Source of the DNA: Planctomycetaceae bacterium
Lineage (GTDB): Bacteria > Planctomycetota > Planctomycetia > Planctomycetales > Planctomycetaceae
NCBI GenBank assembly: GCA_015485495.1
Contig: WFTL01000130.1
Span: forward strand, 43,901 to 107,900
DNA: 64,000 nt
Reading direction: 5' to 3'
Notes under the pieces: generated by a model
The model's database searches: none
What the model was told of the DNA's origin: nothing
Seen by the model: the letters and a program-made list of their open reading frames with translations, nothing else
Made by a program: the position numbers and the translations under genes
In this document: positions 44,040 to 52,116 of the stretch, one piece after another
Layout: each line of letters opens with the position of its first letter
Position numbering within the stretch: position 1 is the first letter of the stretch

Positions 44040-45635
44040 ATGACGAATCCGGTCCTCATCGGCGGCCAGTGGGTCGCCTCACGTGGTACGCAGACGTTCT
44101 TCGCCTGCAATCCCTCGTCTCAGCAGCAGATCGATCGGGAATTCCCGGTCAGTCCCTGGGAGGACATCGATCGGGCTCTGGACGCGGCAGCCGACGCGTC
44201 CCGGGAACTGCGAGGCATTTCGGGAGCACGCATTGCCGAATTTCTGGAAGCCTACGCCGGCCAGATCGAACAGCGGTCTGAACCGCTCGTCGCGGCCGCT
44301 CACGAAGAAACCGGCCTGCCGGTCAGTCCCCGGCTGCGCGACGTGGAACTGCCGCGTACGACAGATCAGCTCCGTCAGGCGGCCGCCGCGGCTCTGTCGG
44401 AAAGCTGGCGGGATGCCACGATCGATACAGCCGCCGGAATCCGGTCGATGCGCGGTCCGGTCGGTCCGGTCGTTGTATTCGGTCCGAACAATTTTCCGTT
44501 CGCCTTCAGCGGGATTGCCGGAGGAGACTTTGCGGCCGCCATCGCAGCCGGCAACCCCGTCATTGCCAAGGGCCACTCCTGTCATCCGGAAACGACACGT
44601 CTGTTTGCGGAAGCCGCCCTGGCGGCCATCGAAGCGGCCGACATGCCGAAGGCACTCGTGCAGCTCATCTATCGGACCAGTCATGAAGACGGCTTTCGAC
44701 TCGTTTCCGATCCCCGCATCGGCGCCTGCGGATACACAGGAGCCCGTCAGACCGGCCTGAAGCTGAAACAGGCTGCTGATGCCGCCGGAAAACCGATTTA
44801 TCTGGAACTGTCCAGCATCAATCCGGTGTTCATTCTGGACGGTGTCCTGCGGGATGGCGTGGACGCGATGGCCGAGGAATTCACCGGAAGCTGCCTCATG
44901 GGAGCCGGTCAGTTCTGTACGAATCCGGGGATGGTGGTCGTGTCCGACAGTCCGGCCGGACACCAGTTCGTGTCGGCCGTGGCCAGGCGGTTCGAAGGAA
45001 CCGCGCCCGGCACCATGCTCAGCGACGGCGTCTGCCGGTCTTTCGGCAGCAGCATCGACCTGCTGCAGAAGGCCGGCGCCCGGCTGGTCTGCGGCGGCAC
45101 TCCGGGCGGCGGTCAGGGAGTCTGTTTTGCCAATACCCTGCTGACAGTGACCGGACAGCAGTTCCTGAACGATCCGGAGACCTTTCAGACCGAAGCATTC
45201 GGCAACGGATCACTGATCGTGCTGGCCGAATCTCCCGAACAGATGTGCGCCATCGCCGAACAGCTCGAAGGCAATCTCACCGGATGCGTCTATTCGTGTC
45301 CCGAAGGCAGTGACGATGCTGTCTATGACCGGCTGGAACCGATTCTGCGAACAAAGGTCGGGCGTCTGCTGAATGACAAGATGCCCACAGGCGTCGCCGT
45401 GTCTCCGGCCATGAATCACGGCGGACCGTACCCGTCCACCGGGCATCCCGGATTCACGGCCGTGGGCATCCCCGCTTCCATCACCCGTTTCACGGCTCTG
45501 TACTGCTACGACAACGTCCGTTCCCACCGGCTTCCGGCTATCCTGCAGGATCCGGGTCTCGGTCCCGACGTGTGGCGACGGATCGACGGAGTCTGGACGA
45601 CCGGTGACGTGGGAGCCCCGGCACAGACGCCATAA
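44040..45635 (+). CDS. Aldehyde dehydrogenase, 2-oxoglutarate-semialdehyde (2,5-dioxovalerate) type
   Basis: A 531-residue NAD(P)-dependent aldehyde dehydrogenase, cytoplasmic. The stretch LMGAGQFCTNPG holds the catalytic Cys in the form seen in alpha-ketoglutaric semialdehyde dehydrogenases (AldH type III), and YLELSSINPVF holds the general-base Glu. GPVGPVVVFGPNNFPFAFS and AGNPVIAKGHSCHPET are substrate and cofactor stretches of the same subgroup. That subgroup ends oxidative pathways for D-glucarate, L-arabinose, or hydroxyproline. No such pathway genes are near, so the source pathway is open. ATG 44040. Confidence 0.93.
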   Translation: MTNPVLIGGQWVASRGTQTFFACNPSSQQQIDREFPVSPWEDIDRALDAAADASRELRGISGARIAEFLEAYAGQIEQRSEPLVAAAHEETGLPVSPRLRDVELPRTTDQLRQAAAAALSESWRDATIDTAAGIRSMRGPVGPVVVFGPNNFPFAFSGIAGGDFAAAIAAGNPVIAKGHSCHPETTRLFAEAALAAIEAADMPKALVQLIYRTSHEDGFRLVSDPRIGACGYTGARQTGLKLKQAADAAGKPIYLELSSINPVFILDGVLRDGVDAMAEEFTGSCLMGAGQFCTNPGMVVVSDSPAGHQFVSAVARRFEGTAPGTMLSDGVCRSFGSSIDLLQKAGARLVCGGTPGGGQGVCFANTLLTVTGQQFLNDPETFQTEAFGNGSLIVLAESPEQMCAIAEQLEGNLTGCVYSCPEGSDDAVYDRLEPILRTKVGRLLNDKMPTGVAVSPAMNHGGPYPSTGHPGFTAVGIPASITRFTALYCYDNVRSHRLPAILQDPGLGPDVWRRIDGVWTTGDVGAPAQTP

Positions 45636-45677
45636 GCGGCAGAATCCGTGATCCGCGACGGCCGCCGCCGAACAAAT

Positions 45678-45714
45678 CCTGAACTCGCTTCGTTCAGGTA
45701 ACTTCATGAAGTTA
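45678..45714 (+). terminator. Hairpin and perfect 16-base palindrome after the aldehyde dehydrogenase
   Basis: CCTGAAC (45678-45684) pairs with GTTCAGG (45692-45698) over 7 bp with a 7-base loop. Immediately after lies a perfect palindrome, TAACTTCATGAAGTTA (45699-45714). Together they may end the dehydrogenase transcript or serve as a regulator-binding site for the next promoter, 52 bases on. No U-tract. Confidence 0.4.
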
Positions 45715-45766
45715 TCCGGGTTAGGGAATTCAGGCAGATTCGGCGAACGGTCCGTCGACCAGGAAT

Positions 45767-45795
45767 TTGACCGGCTGCAAAACCCGCCATATAGT
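45767..45795 (+). promoter_or_regulatory. Strong sigma-70-like promoter upstream of the S41 peptidase
   Basis: TTGACC (45767-45772) and TATAGT (45790-45795) with a 17-base spacer: five of six matches in each box. It is followed 34 bases later by an ATG (45830) that opens a 97-codon frame, and about 330 bases later by the peptidase start. Confidence 0.6.
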
Positions 45796-45829
45796 CGAAC
45801 TGTGATCCGTTCGGGCGGTTGACACCGGT

Positions 45830-46123
45830 ATGGTGCGTGAACTGGCGGGCTCGATGGATGCAGCCGGTCCTGGCGGCACCTCGAGGCGGCAGTCATCGGA
45901 ATTCGAAATCGATTCTCTGGAAAGCTGCGATCGGATCACGGCGTCATCACCATCTGCGGATCTCCGTGCGGAGACAGCAGGTGACCAGAGGGGGATTGTT
46001 CCGGACAGAGCGTACTCTTACGGACGAGGACACACTGCAGGACGCACACGGCGGCGCTTTCGTCGGAACCTGTTGCGGTCAGACAGAAACGGATCTGATC
46101 GCGACGAGGGGACAAACGGGTAA
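45830..46123 (+). CDS. Possible small protein coupled to the S41 peptidase
   Basis: A 97-codon ATG frame between the promoter and the peptidase. Its TAA (46121-46123) overlaps the peptidase ATG (46123) as TAATG, a typical coupling arrangement. The predicted protein is hydrophilic, with an acidic middle (SSEFEIDSLESCD) and an Arg-rich end (RTRRRFRRNLLR). No family recognised. Codon use looks normal at the start but weaker after about codon 50, and another frame is also open over this region, so it may be a chance reading or a frameshifted gene. If not translated, the region is simply a long leader. Confidence 0.4.
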   Translation: MVRELAGSMDAAGPGGTSRRQSSEFEIDSLESCDRITASSPSADLRAETAGDQRGIVPDRAYSYGRGHTAGRTRRRFRRNLLRSDRNGSDRDEGTNG

Positions 46124-47787
46124 TGCGAACTGCAGCCAGGGGTCTTGTGGGGGTTTTGGCAGGTCTGTTCCTGGTGACCGTTCCGGTCGCCGTGATTCAG
46201 GCCGCTCAGCCTCCGGATACATCGGACCTGCAGACGCCGGCTGATGCCATCGCAGCCGGGCGGGAACTGGAAGCGGACCATCACTGGGCCGAAGCCATTC
46301 AGCTCTATGAAGCAGTCCTGGAACGCTGGCCCGTGGAAGATGCGGCCAACGACCGGGATCGTCGCGACCTGGAAGATCTCCGCTACGCCCTGCGCCGATC
46401 GCGGGTGCAGTTCGGCATCGATCGCCGTTATACCGACCGCAGTTTTTCAGAGCGGATGCTCAGACAGACGCGCAGCGAAGCACTCAACCTGCTGGAAGAA
46501 GTGCTCGTCCGCGTCCAGATGGAATACGTGACTCCGGTATCCGCGAAGCGTTTCATCGCGCACGGCACCGAAAGCCTGTACATGGCTCTGGGCAATCCAC
46601 GGTTCGTAAAACGTCATCTGGCCGGTGCGGACGGCGATGCGATCGACCGCGTCAAAGGCATTCTGATACGTGACTACTGGAATCGCCCGGTGGGCAGCCG
46701 GCTGGAAGCGCGCAGTGTGGTCGGCAGCGTCTGCGACGTGGTCCGCCGGGAACTGGGCATCCCGGATGCCGCTGTGATCATGGAGTACGTGTTTGGGGGC
46801 TGCAACGCCCTGGATGAATACAGCCATCTGCTGACCCCTGACCGGTACGGCGACCTGACCGGCAGCATTCAGGGCGAATTCGTCGGAATCGGAATCGAAA
46901 TGGTGGCAGAACCCGGTCGCGGCATGCGTCTGGTCCGCGTTCTGGAAGACAGTCCCGCAGAAGAAGGTGGTCTGCGGGAAGGTGACTACATCGAAATGAT
47001 CGATGGGACGGACTGCCGCGACTTCACAACCGATGAAGCCGCTCAGCTTCTGCGGGGAGTCAGCGGGTCGGAAGTCACTCTGGGATTCCGTTCCCAGGAC
47101 CGTTATCGCGAAGGCACGTTTCGTCGCCGCGCCGTCCAGGTGCGCAGCATCATCAAAGTCCAGATGGTGGACCGAAAACTGGGTATCGGTTACCTGCGGC
47201 AGACGGGTTTTCAGAGTTCCACGGTGGAAGAGCTGGATGCAGCCATCAGCCGTCTGCAGAAACAGGGGATGAAGGCCCTCATCTGGGATCTCCGACGGAA
47301 CCCGGGCGGACTGCTGGACGTGGCCGCCCAGGTGCTGGATCGATTCATCGACGGCGGGGTTCTTGTCAGCACGGAAGGACGGAGCTGGGATCAGAACCAG
47401 ACTTTTTCCGCTCGCTCCTGGGAAACCCTCGATGTGCCGCTGGTCCTTCTGGTGGATGGAGAAAGCGCCAGCGCCAGTGAAATCGTGGCCGGAGCCATCC
47501 AGGATCATCAGCGCGGTACGATCGTGGGGCGGAAGACGTATGGCAAGTGGTCGGTCCAGAGCATCATTCATATGCCGGGGGGAACGGGACTGAAACTCAC
47601 GACCGCCCGGTTCTTTTCGCCGAAGCACCGGAACTATTCCGGCAAAGGACTGTCGCCTCACCTGGAAGTGCAGGCCCGGGACACCGGATTCCGGGGATCG
47701 AATCCCGGCGATCTGTCGACCGACCAGGATGTGGCGGCAGCCATCGAAGTCCTCAGCCGGCGATTCGCCAGCAGCCGCGACCGGTAA
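46123..47787 (+). CDS. ctpA: S41 family C-terminal processing peptidase (CtpA/Tsp-like)
   Basis: A 554-residue exported protease. Signal peptide at the N-terminus (GLVGVLAGLFLVTVPVAVIQA), then a long helical region and a PDZ domain (IEMVAEPGRGMRLVRVLEDSPAEEGGLREGD read in part) near residues 260-340. The peptidase domain follows: IWDLRRNPGGLLDVA, the catalytic Ser in DGESASASEIVAGAIQ near residue 455, and the catalytic Lys in VGRKTYGKWSVQS. It would trim proteins at C-terminal sites outside the cytoplasm. The N-terminal 150 residues before PDZ are longer than in CtpA, a planctomycete feature. Confidence 0.94.
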   Translation: MRTAARGLVGVLAGLFLVTVPVAVIQAAQPPDTSDLQTPADAIAAGRELEADHHWAEAIQLYEAVLERWPVEDAANDRDRRDLEDLRYALRRSRVQFGIDRRYTDRSFSERMLRQTRSEALNLLEEVLVRVQMEYVTPVSAKRFIAHGTESLYMALGNPRFVKRHLAGADGDAIDRVKGILIRDYWNRPVGSRLEARSVVGSVCDVVRRELGIPDAAVIMEYVFGGCNALDEYSHLLTPDRYGDLTGSIQGEFVGIGIEMVAEPGRGMRLVRVLEDSPAEEGGLREGDYIEMIDGTDCRDFTTDEAAQLLRGVSGSEVTLGFRSQDRYREGTFRRRAVQVRSIIKVQMVDRKLGIGYLRQTGFQSSTVEELDAAISRLQKQGMKALIWDLRRNPGGLLDVAAQVLDRFIDGGVLVSTEGRSWDQNQTFSARSWETLDVPLVLLVDGESASASEIVAGAIQDHQRGTIVGRKTYGKWSVQSIIHMPGGTGLKLTTARFFSPKHRNYSGKGLSPHLEVQARDTGFRGSNPGDLSTDQDVAAAIEVLSRRFASSRDR

Positions 47788-47977
47788 CACACCGCGCATC
47801 GTTTCCGCGCAGCACAGCGGCCGCCTGATGTCGGAACCCTGCCATCAGCCGCGGGGCGTCAGCCCCCGGTTGCCCGGTACCGCCGCATCAATACAGACCG
47901 GATGCGGAGATGCTGATGCAGTCCTGCCCGACAGCGGAATCGCGCCAGTTCAGCCGGCAGCACACATCCGCGACCGC

Positions 47978-49054
47978 TTACGATTCCTGTTCCAGTTGTT
48001 CAACGGAAAGGATCGGACAGTCCACATCCGCCGCCATGCGTTCCATCGCGGTGCTGTCCTTGAACCCGGTTCCCGTGACCAGACAGATCACACAGGAATC
48101 GGGTGACAGGGAGCCATCCTGGAGTGCCCGAAGAGCGCCCGTCAGGGCGACCGCGCCGGCCGGTTCCGTAAAAATCCCTTCTTCCCGGGCCAGCCGTTTC
48201 TGCATCTCCCACACGGACTGATCCGACACCGTCCAGCCGGTGCCTCCCGTTTCGCGACAGGATTCGATGGCCAGGTGGCCGTCGACCACGCCCGACACCT
48301 GCAGACCGCTGATCGCCGATGTGCAGGCGACCCGACGGGCCCGATCACGGCCCTCTTTCAAAGGGGTCGCGATCGTGTCGTTCCCTTCCGGCTGGACACA
48401 GTGGACGGCCGGAAGGCCATCACCACCTGTCCGGTCGCGTCGTCTCAGGAAACCTCGGGCCACGGCCGTACACAGCCCGCCGCCTCCGGCCGGGCAGAAC
48501 ACATGGTCCGCCTGCGGGCACTGCGCGAACAGTTCCGGACTGACCGTTTCCACACCCGACATCCCCTCCGGACTGAACACATAACCGCTCACCTGCAGCA
48601 TCCGTCCGGGCGCGGCGGCCAGGCGCCTGAGCGCCCGGAAGGTGCGGCGATCGATCTCCGGATCCAGACCGAACCCGCGGATCCGAAAAATGTCGGCGCC
48701 GCTGGCCATCATCTGAGTCAGTTTCTGAACCGGCGCCGGTTCGACAATGGCGATGCGGCAGCGGATTCCGGCGGCCGCACTGTACGCCGCCAGAGCCGCT
48801 CCCGTGTTGCCGCTGGAAGTCGCAATGCATTCGGAACACCCCGTCTGCAGCATGTGCGATACGGCCGCCGCGGCAAAACGGTCCTTGAAGGATCCGGTCG
48901 GACTGATCGATTCGAGTTTGAACCAGAGATTCGGCAGCCCGGCCGCCGGCCCGATGCGGCGGGAACGGATCAGAGGAGTCCCGCCTTCCCCCAGGCTCAC
49001 CCGGTGAGCCGGATCCACAGGAACCACATCCTCACAAAACTCCCAGATGCTCAT
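47978..49054 (-). CDS. Threonine synthase/dehydratase-like PLP enzyme (fold type II)
   Basis: A 358-residue PLP enzyme of the tryptophan synthase beta superfamily. The N-terminus SLGEGGTPLIRS and FKLESISPTGSFKDR (Lys-PLP) match threonine synthases, with SSGNTGAALAAYSAAAG and the phosphate-binding AGGGGL. It could be threonine synthase, a dehydratase or a lyase; threonine synthase usually has a longer N-terminal domain, and this is short. ATG 49054 overlaps the stop of the upstream deacylase by four bases, so the two act together: the deacylase may release an amino acid that this enzyme then uses. Downstream gene is convergent. Confidence 0.85.
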   Translation of the reverse strand: MSIWEFCEDVVPVDPAHRVSLGEGGTPLIRSRRIGPAAGLPNLWFKLESISPTGSFKDRFAAAAVSHMLQTGCSECIATSSGNTGAALAAYSAAAGIRCRIAIVEPAPVQKLTQMMASGADIFRIRGFGLDPEIDRRTFRALRRLAAAPGRMLQVSGYVFSPEGMSGVETVSPELFAQCPQADHVFCPAGGGGLCTAVARGFLRRRDRTGGDGLPAVHCVQPEGNDTIATPLKEGRDRARRVACTSAISGLQVSGVVDGHLAIESCRETGGTGWTVSDQSVWEMQKRLAREEGIFTEPAGAVALTGALRALQDGSLSPDSCVICLVTGTGFKDSTAMERMAADVDCPILSVEQLEQES

Positions 49055-50070
49055 TCCCCTGATTCCTCCGGCTGCCGGACAGGCAGACTGTTCACCTGCG
49101 GACCATGAAGGGGCATCACAACACCGCACGATGCCCCCTGCCTCACACGAGGAAAGGTTCGTTCCATGATCAGCAGGCCGGCGTGGTCCGCGGTGACGGG
49201 AAACTTCCGCAGCGACCGATCATGCACGGTTCCCAGAAGCTGTCCGGCTTCCACGGATTCCCCGCCGCGAACCGTGGCCGTGAAAAAACCGTCCGTCGGA
49301 GCCGGGTGGCTGACCTGCAGATGGCCGGATTCCGGCGAAGCATCTTCCACGGCAACCGAAACACGTCCGGAACGCGGGCGCGGCGGCAGCAGTCCGACTT
49401 CGGCCATGACGCGCAGGCAGCCGTCCACATAGGCATGGACTCCGGCCGGATCGCAGCATGCTGAACCTCCGTACTCGCAGTAAATCGCCGGCACCCCGGC
49501 ATCGCGGGCCACGGAAAGAGACCGGCCCTGCAGTTCGGCGGACGTTCCCCACACGATTGGCAGACCGAAGGCGCGGGCCATCTGCCGCTGGCGTTCCAGA
49601 ACCACCGGATCGGGATGCAGCATGTAACCGGCCAGCGGCTGAATGCGATACTCCGTACCGCCGCTGTGCAGATCGATGTAAAGATCCGCATCGCCAATCA
49701 GATCACTCAGCCGCGCTGCCAGACGTTCCGTCACGCTGCCGTCGGATTTCCCGGGACACACCCGGGCCAGGTCGAGCCCGTCTTCCGCACAGCGGCATCC
49801 TTTGAAAAAAGCCGGTTCATTGACGATCGGCACCAGAGTGACCCGGCCGCACAGGTCGGTTTCGGCCAGAGACGTCAGGTGTTCCGCCAGCGTGCGGATG
49901 GCGGCAATCGGTTCGAATTCGTCTCCGTGGACTCCCCCCGTGATCAGCAGACGGGGGCCGCTGCGGCGACCGTCGAAATGCAGCACATTCATGACACAGG
50001 CAGTCGAGCCGGGAAGGCGGAACAGAGATCGTTTCAACAGAGGAATGTCCGGTTCGGAATCGGCCGTCAC
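49051..50070 (-). CDS. Succinylglutamate desuccinylase/aspartoacylase family protein
   Basis: A 339-residue zinc deacylase of the AstE/AspA (M14-like) family. Zinc ligands: His and Glu in ITGGVHGDEFEP near residue 45 and His in DLHSGGTEYR near residue 134. The catalytic Glu is likely in IYCEYGGSACC. The C-terminal 100 residues form the barrel-sandwich domain of this family (GFFTATVRGGESVEAGQLLGTV). Members remove acyl groups from N-acyl amino acids, e.g. N-acetyl-diaminobutyrate in ectoine use (DoeB). Overlaps the PLP enzyme by four bases; the pair suggests catabolism of an N-acylated amino acid. Substrate unknown. Confidence 0.88.
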   Translation of the reverse strand: MTADSEPDIPLLKRSLFRLPGSTACVMNVLHFDGRRSGPRLLITGGVHGDEFEPIAAIRTLAEHLTSLAETDLCGRVTLVPIVNEPAFFKGCRCAEDGLDLARVCPGKSDGSVTERLAARLSDLIGDADLYIDLHSGGTEYRIQPLAGYMLHPDPVVLERQRQMARAFGLPIVWGTSAELQGRSLSVARDAGVPAIYCEYGGSACCDPAGVHAYVDGCLRVMAEVGLLPPRPRSGRVSVAVEDASPESGHLQVSHPAPTDGFFTATVRGGESVEAGQLLGTVHDRSLRKFPVTADHAGLLIMERTFPRVRQGASCGVVMPLHGPQVNSLPVRQPEESGE

Positions 50071-50262
50071 CGGGACCGCCGGCAGCCGCCCGGATCCGCG
50101 GCAGGATTCGGCATCCCGTCCGGACCGCGACCACAGAAGACTCCTGCGGAGGAACCGTCGACCGGTTCTCCTGCGGCAGGCTCGACGAACTGCCGGCCGG
50201 AGCGTAGTTTACGCCCCGGTGCCACTCAACCGGGAACATCACGGGGAGCATGCTGCGAGGCG

Positions 50263-51231
50263 ATGTCTGAAACTTTTCTCCTGCCCGCCGACGAAGTGCC
50301 GCCGTCTCTGCGGACGAGCGCAGCCGACCGATCCGGATTCGAACCGGCTTATCCGTTCGAATCGCACTGGATGAAAACACCGGACGGTATTCTGCACTAC
50401 ATCGACGAAGGCAGCGGACCGGTGCTGCTGATGGTCCACGGCAATCCCACCTGGAGCTTCGCCTGGCGGCATCTGATCGACCACCTGCGAACCGACTTTC
50501 GGGTCCTGGCACTGGATCATCTGGGCTGCGGGTTTTCCGAAAAACCGGCTGACGGCCCCTATGTTCTGGAAGCCCACATCCGCCGGCTGAAGCAGTTTGT
50601 GACGGCTCTGGATCTGCACCGGATCACTCTGTTCGCTCACGACTGGGGCGGTGCGATCGGCATGGGCTGTGCCGGACAGCAGCCGGACCGGTTCGACCGG
50701 TTCGTGCTGATGAACACGGCCGCGTTTCGCAGCCGCCGGATTCCGCTGCGGATCGCCGTGTGCCGCATCCCCCTGCTGGGCACGCTGGCCGTTCAGGGAC
50801 TCAACCTGTTTTCTCTGGCCGCCCTGCAAATGGCATCAGAACGTCCTCTGTCGGCCGAAGCGAAGGCCGGTCTGCTGCGGCCGTACCGTTCGGCCGCCGA
50901 ACGAATCGCTGTGCGGGAATTCGTACACGACATTCCCATGAAGCCCGGGCATCGCAGCTACACCGCTTTGACAGACGTGGAACAGTCGTTGAACCAGCAG
51001 CGCGGCAAACCCATGCAGTTCATCTGGGGCATGCGCGACTGGTGTTTTTCTCCTGAGTTTCTTGCCGAGTTTCGGCGCCGGTTTCCGGACGCATTCGTCC
51101 ACGAAATCCCCGATGCGGGACACTATGTTCTGGAAGACGCGCCGGACGAAGTGCTTCAGGTCAGTCGGCATTTTCTGACGGCCACCGGCCGCGGTTCTTC
51201 AGTGGATTTCGTGGCGCAGCCCCATTCGTGA
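50263..51231 (+). CDS. Haloalkane dehalogenase-like alpha/beta hydrolase (OleB-like)
   Basis: A 322-residue alpha/beta hydrolase. HGNPTWSFAWRHLI (oxyanion HGNP and halide-site Trp), LALDHLGCGFSEKP, the nucleophile elbow FAHDWGGAIGMG (Asp) and a terminal PDAGHYVLEDAPDEV (His) match haloalkane dehalogenases and the OleB beta-lactone decarboxylase of olefin biosynthesis. OleA, OleC and OleD are not adjacent, so the OleB role is unproven. First of three genes with the start of the next overlapping its stop (GTGA), followed by a beta-propeller and a beta-CASP protein. Confidence 0.87.
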   Translation: MSETFLLPADEVPPSLRTSAADRSGFEPAYPFESHWMKTPDGILHYIDEGSGPVLLMVHGNPTWSFAWRHLIDHLRTDFRVLALDHLGCGFSEKPADGPYVLEAHIRRLKQFVTALDLHRITLFAHDWGGAIGMGCAGQQPDRFDRFVLMNTAAFRSRRIPLRIAVCRIPLLGTLAVQGLNLFSLAALQMASERPLSAEAKAGLLRPYRSAAERIAVREFVHDIPMKPGHRSYTALTDVEQSLNQQRGKPMQFIWGMRDWCFSPEFLAEFRRRFPDAFVHEIPDAGHYVLEDAPDEVLQVSRHFLTATGRGSSVDFVAQPHS

Positions 51232-52109
51232 CAGACACGTTTCTTCAGCACAGCCAGGGCACGCGCCCGGACGTGATCATCGACGATGTGTTTCCCGAAG
51301 GCATCGTCGACATGGATTTCGCACACGAAGCGCAGACGCTGCTGGTGGCGACCGGTTCGGACACTCTGTCCCTGCTGCGTTCAGACGGAACGCTGCTGGA
51401 AACCGGCCGCCGTCTGCCGGGTGTGCGTCGGGTGGTGTGGGCTCCTGCAGGACGTTTCGGCGCCGCTGTCGTGGACCGCGACACGGTCGTCTGTCTGGAT
51501 TCCCGCCTGCGGCCGATCTGGGATGTGCAGGTCACCGGCGGTGTTCTGGCGGTGGCCATCGCCCCGCACGGAAGCCATCTGGCCATCTGCGCCGCGTCCG
51601 GCCGCACGCACATCGTTTCCATCGACCGCCGACCGCTGGCCCGCTTCGACACGATTCGGCCTCTGACCTGCGTTCATTTCCTGTCCGATCAGCCGCGTCT
51701 GCTGGGTGCGGCGGAATTCGGGCATCTGTGCTGTCATGAGCTGGACGGCACGGAAGTGTGGAATGAACGGATCGGATGGAACATCGGAAATCTCGATGTG
51801 ACCGGGTGCGGCCGACGGATCCTGCTGGCCGCATTCGGCCATGGAGTGCAGGTGCTCAGCGGCCGCGGGCGGTCGAAGGGAGCGTTTCTGATCGACGGCG
51901 ATCCCTGCTACGTGTGTGCTTCGCGAAACCGGCAGCGCATCGCCGTGCTCACACAGAACGCCCGGGTCCTCCGCATGAACTTCGAAGGCGAGATTCAGTG
52001 GGCCGGCGACCTGTCTGACGATCCCCCTCAGAAGATCTGCCTGGGACCGTTTGGAGACCGCCTGTTCATCGCCGGGCAGTCCGGCCGCCTCGTGCTGCTG
52101 AAATGGTGA
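51228..52109 (+). CDS. WD40/beta-propeller-like protein of unknown function
   Basis: A 293-residue protein that appears to be built from about seven weak beta-propeller repeats, each about 40 residues with a 'LLVATGSDTLSLLRSDGTLL' type strand pattern (VVDRDTVVCLDSRLRPIWDV; ICAASGRTHIVSIDRRPLARF; AAEFGHLCCHELDGTEVW; AGQSGRLVLLKW). No signal peptide. GTG start overlaps the hydrolase stop; the next gene starts 7 bases after. I do not recognise a family; a scaffold or sensor role is plausible. Confidence 0.75.
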   Translation: MTDTFLQHSQGTRPDVIIDDVFPEGIVDMDFAHEAQTLLVATGSDTLSLLRSDGTLLETGRRLPGVRRVVWAPAGRFGAAVVDRDTVVCLDSRLRPIWDVQVTGGVLAVAIAPHGSHLAICAASGRTHIVSIDRRPLARFDTIRPLTCVHFLSDQPRLLGAAEFGHLCCHELDGTEVWNERIGWNIGNLDVTGCGRRILLAAFGHGVQVLSGRGRSKGAFLIDGDPCYVCASRNRQRIAVLTQNARVLRMNFEGEIQWAGDLSDDPPQKICLGPFGDRLFIAGQSGRLVLLKW

Positions 52110-52116
52110 CCCGCTG

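Noticed and set aside
50263..51231. Olefin (ole) gene cluster
   Set aside because: Only an OleB-like hydrolase is present. No OleA thiolase, OleC ligase or OleD reductase adjoins; the SDR at 40328 is 9 kb away and lacks linkage.
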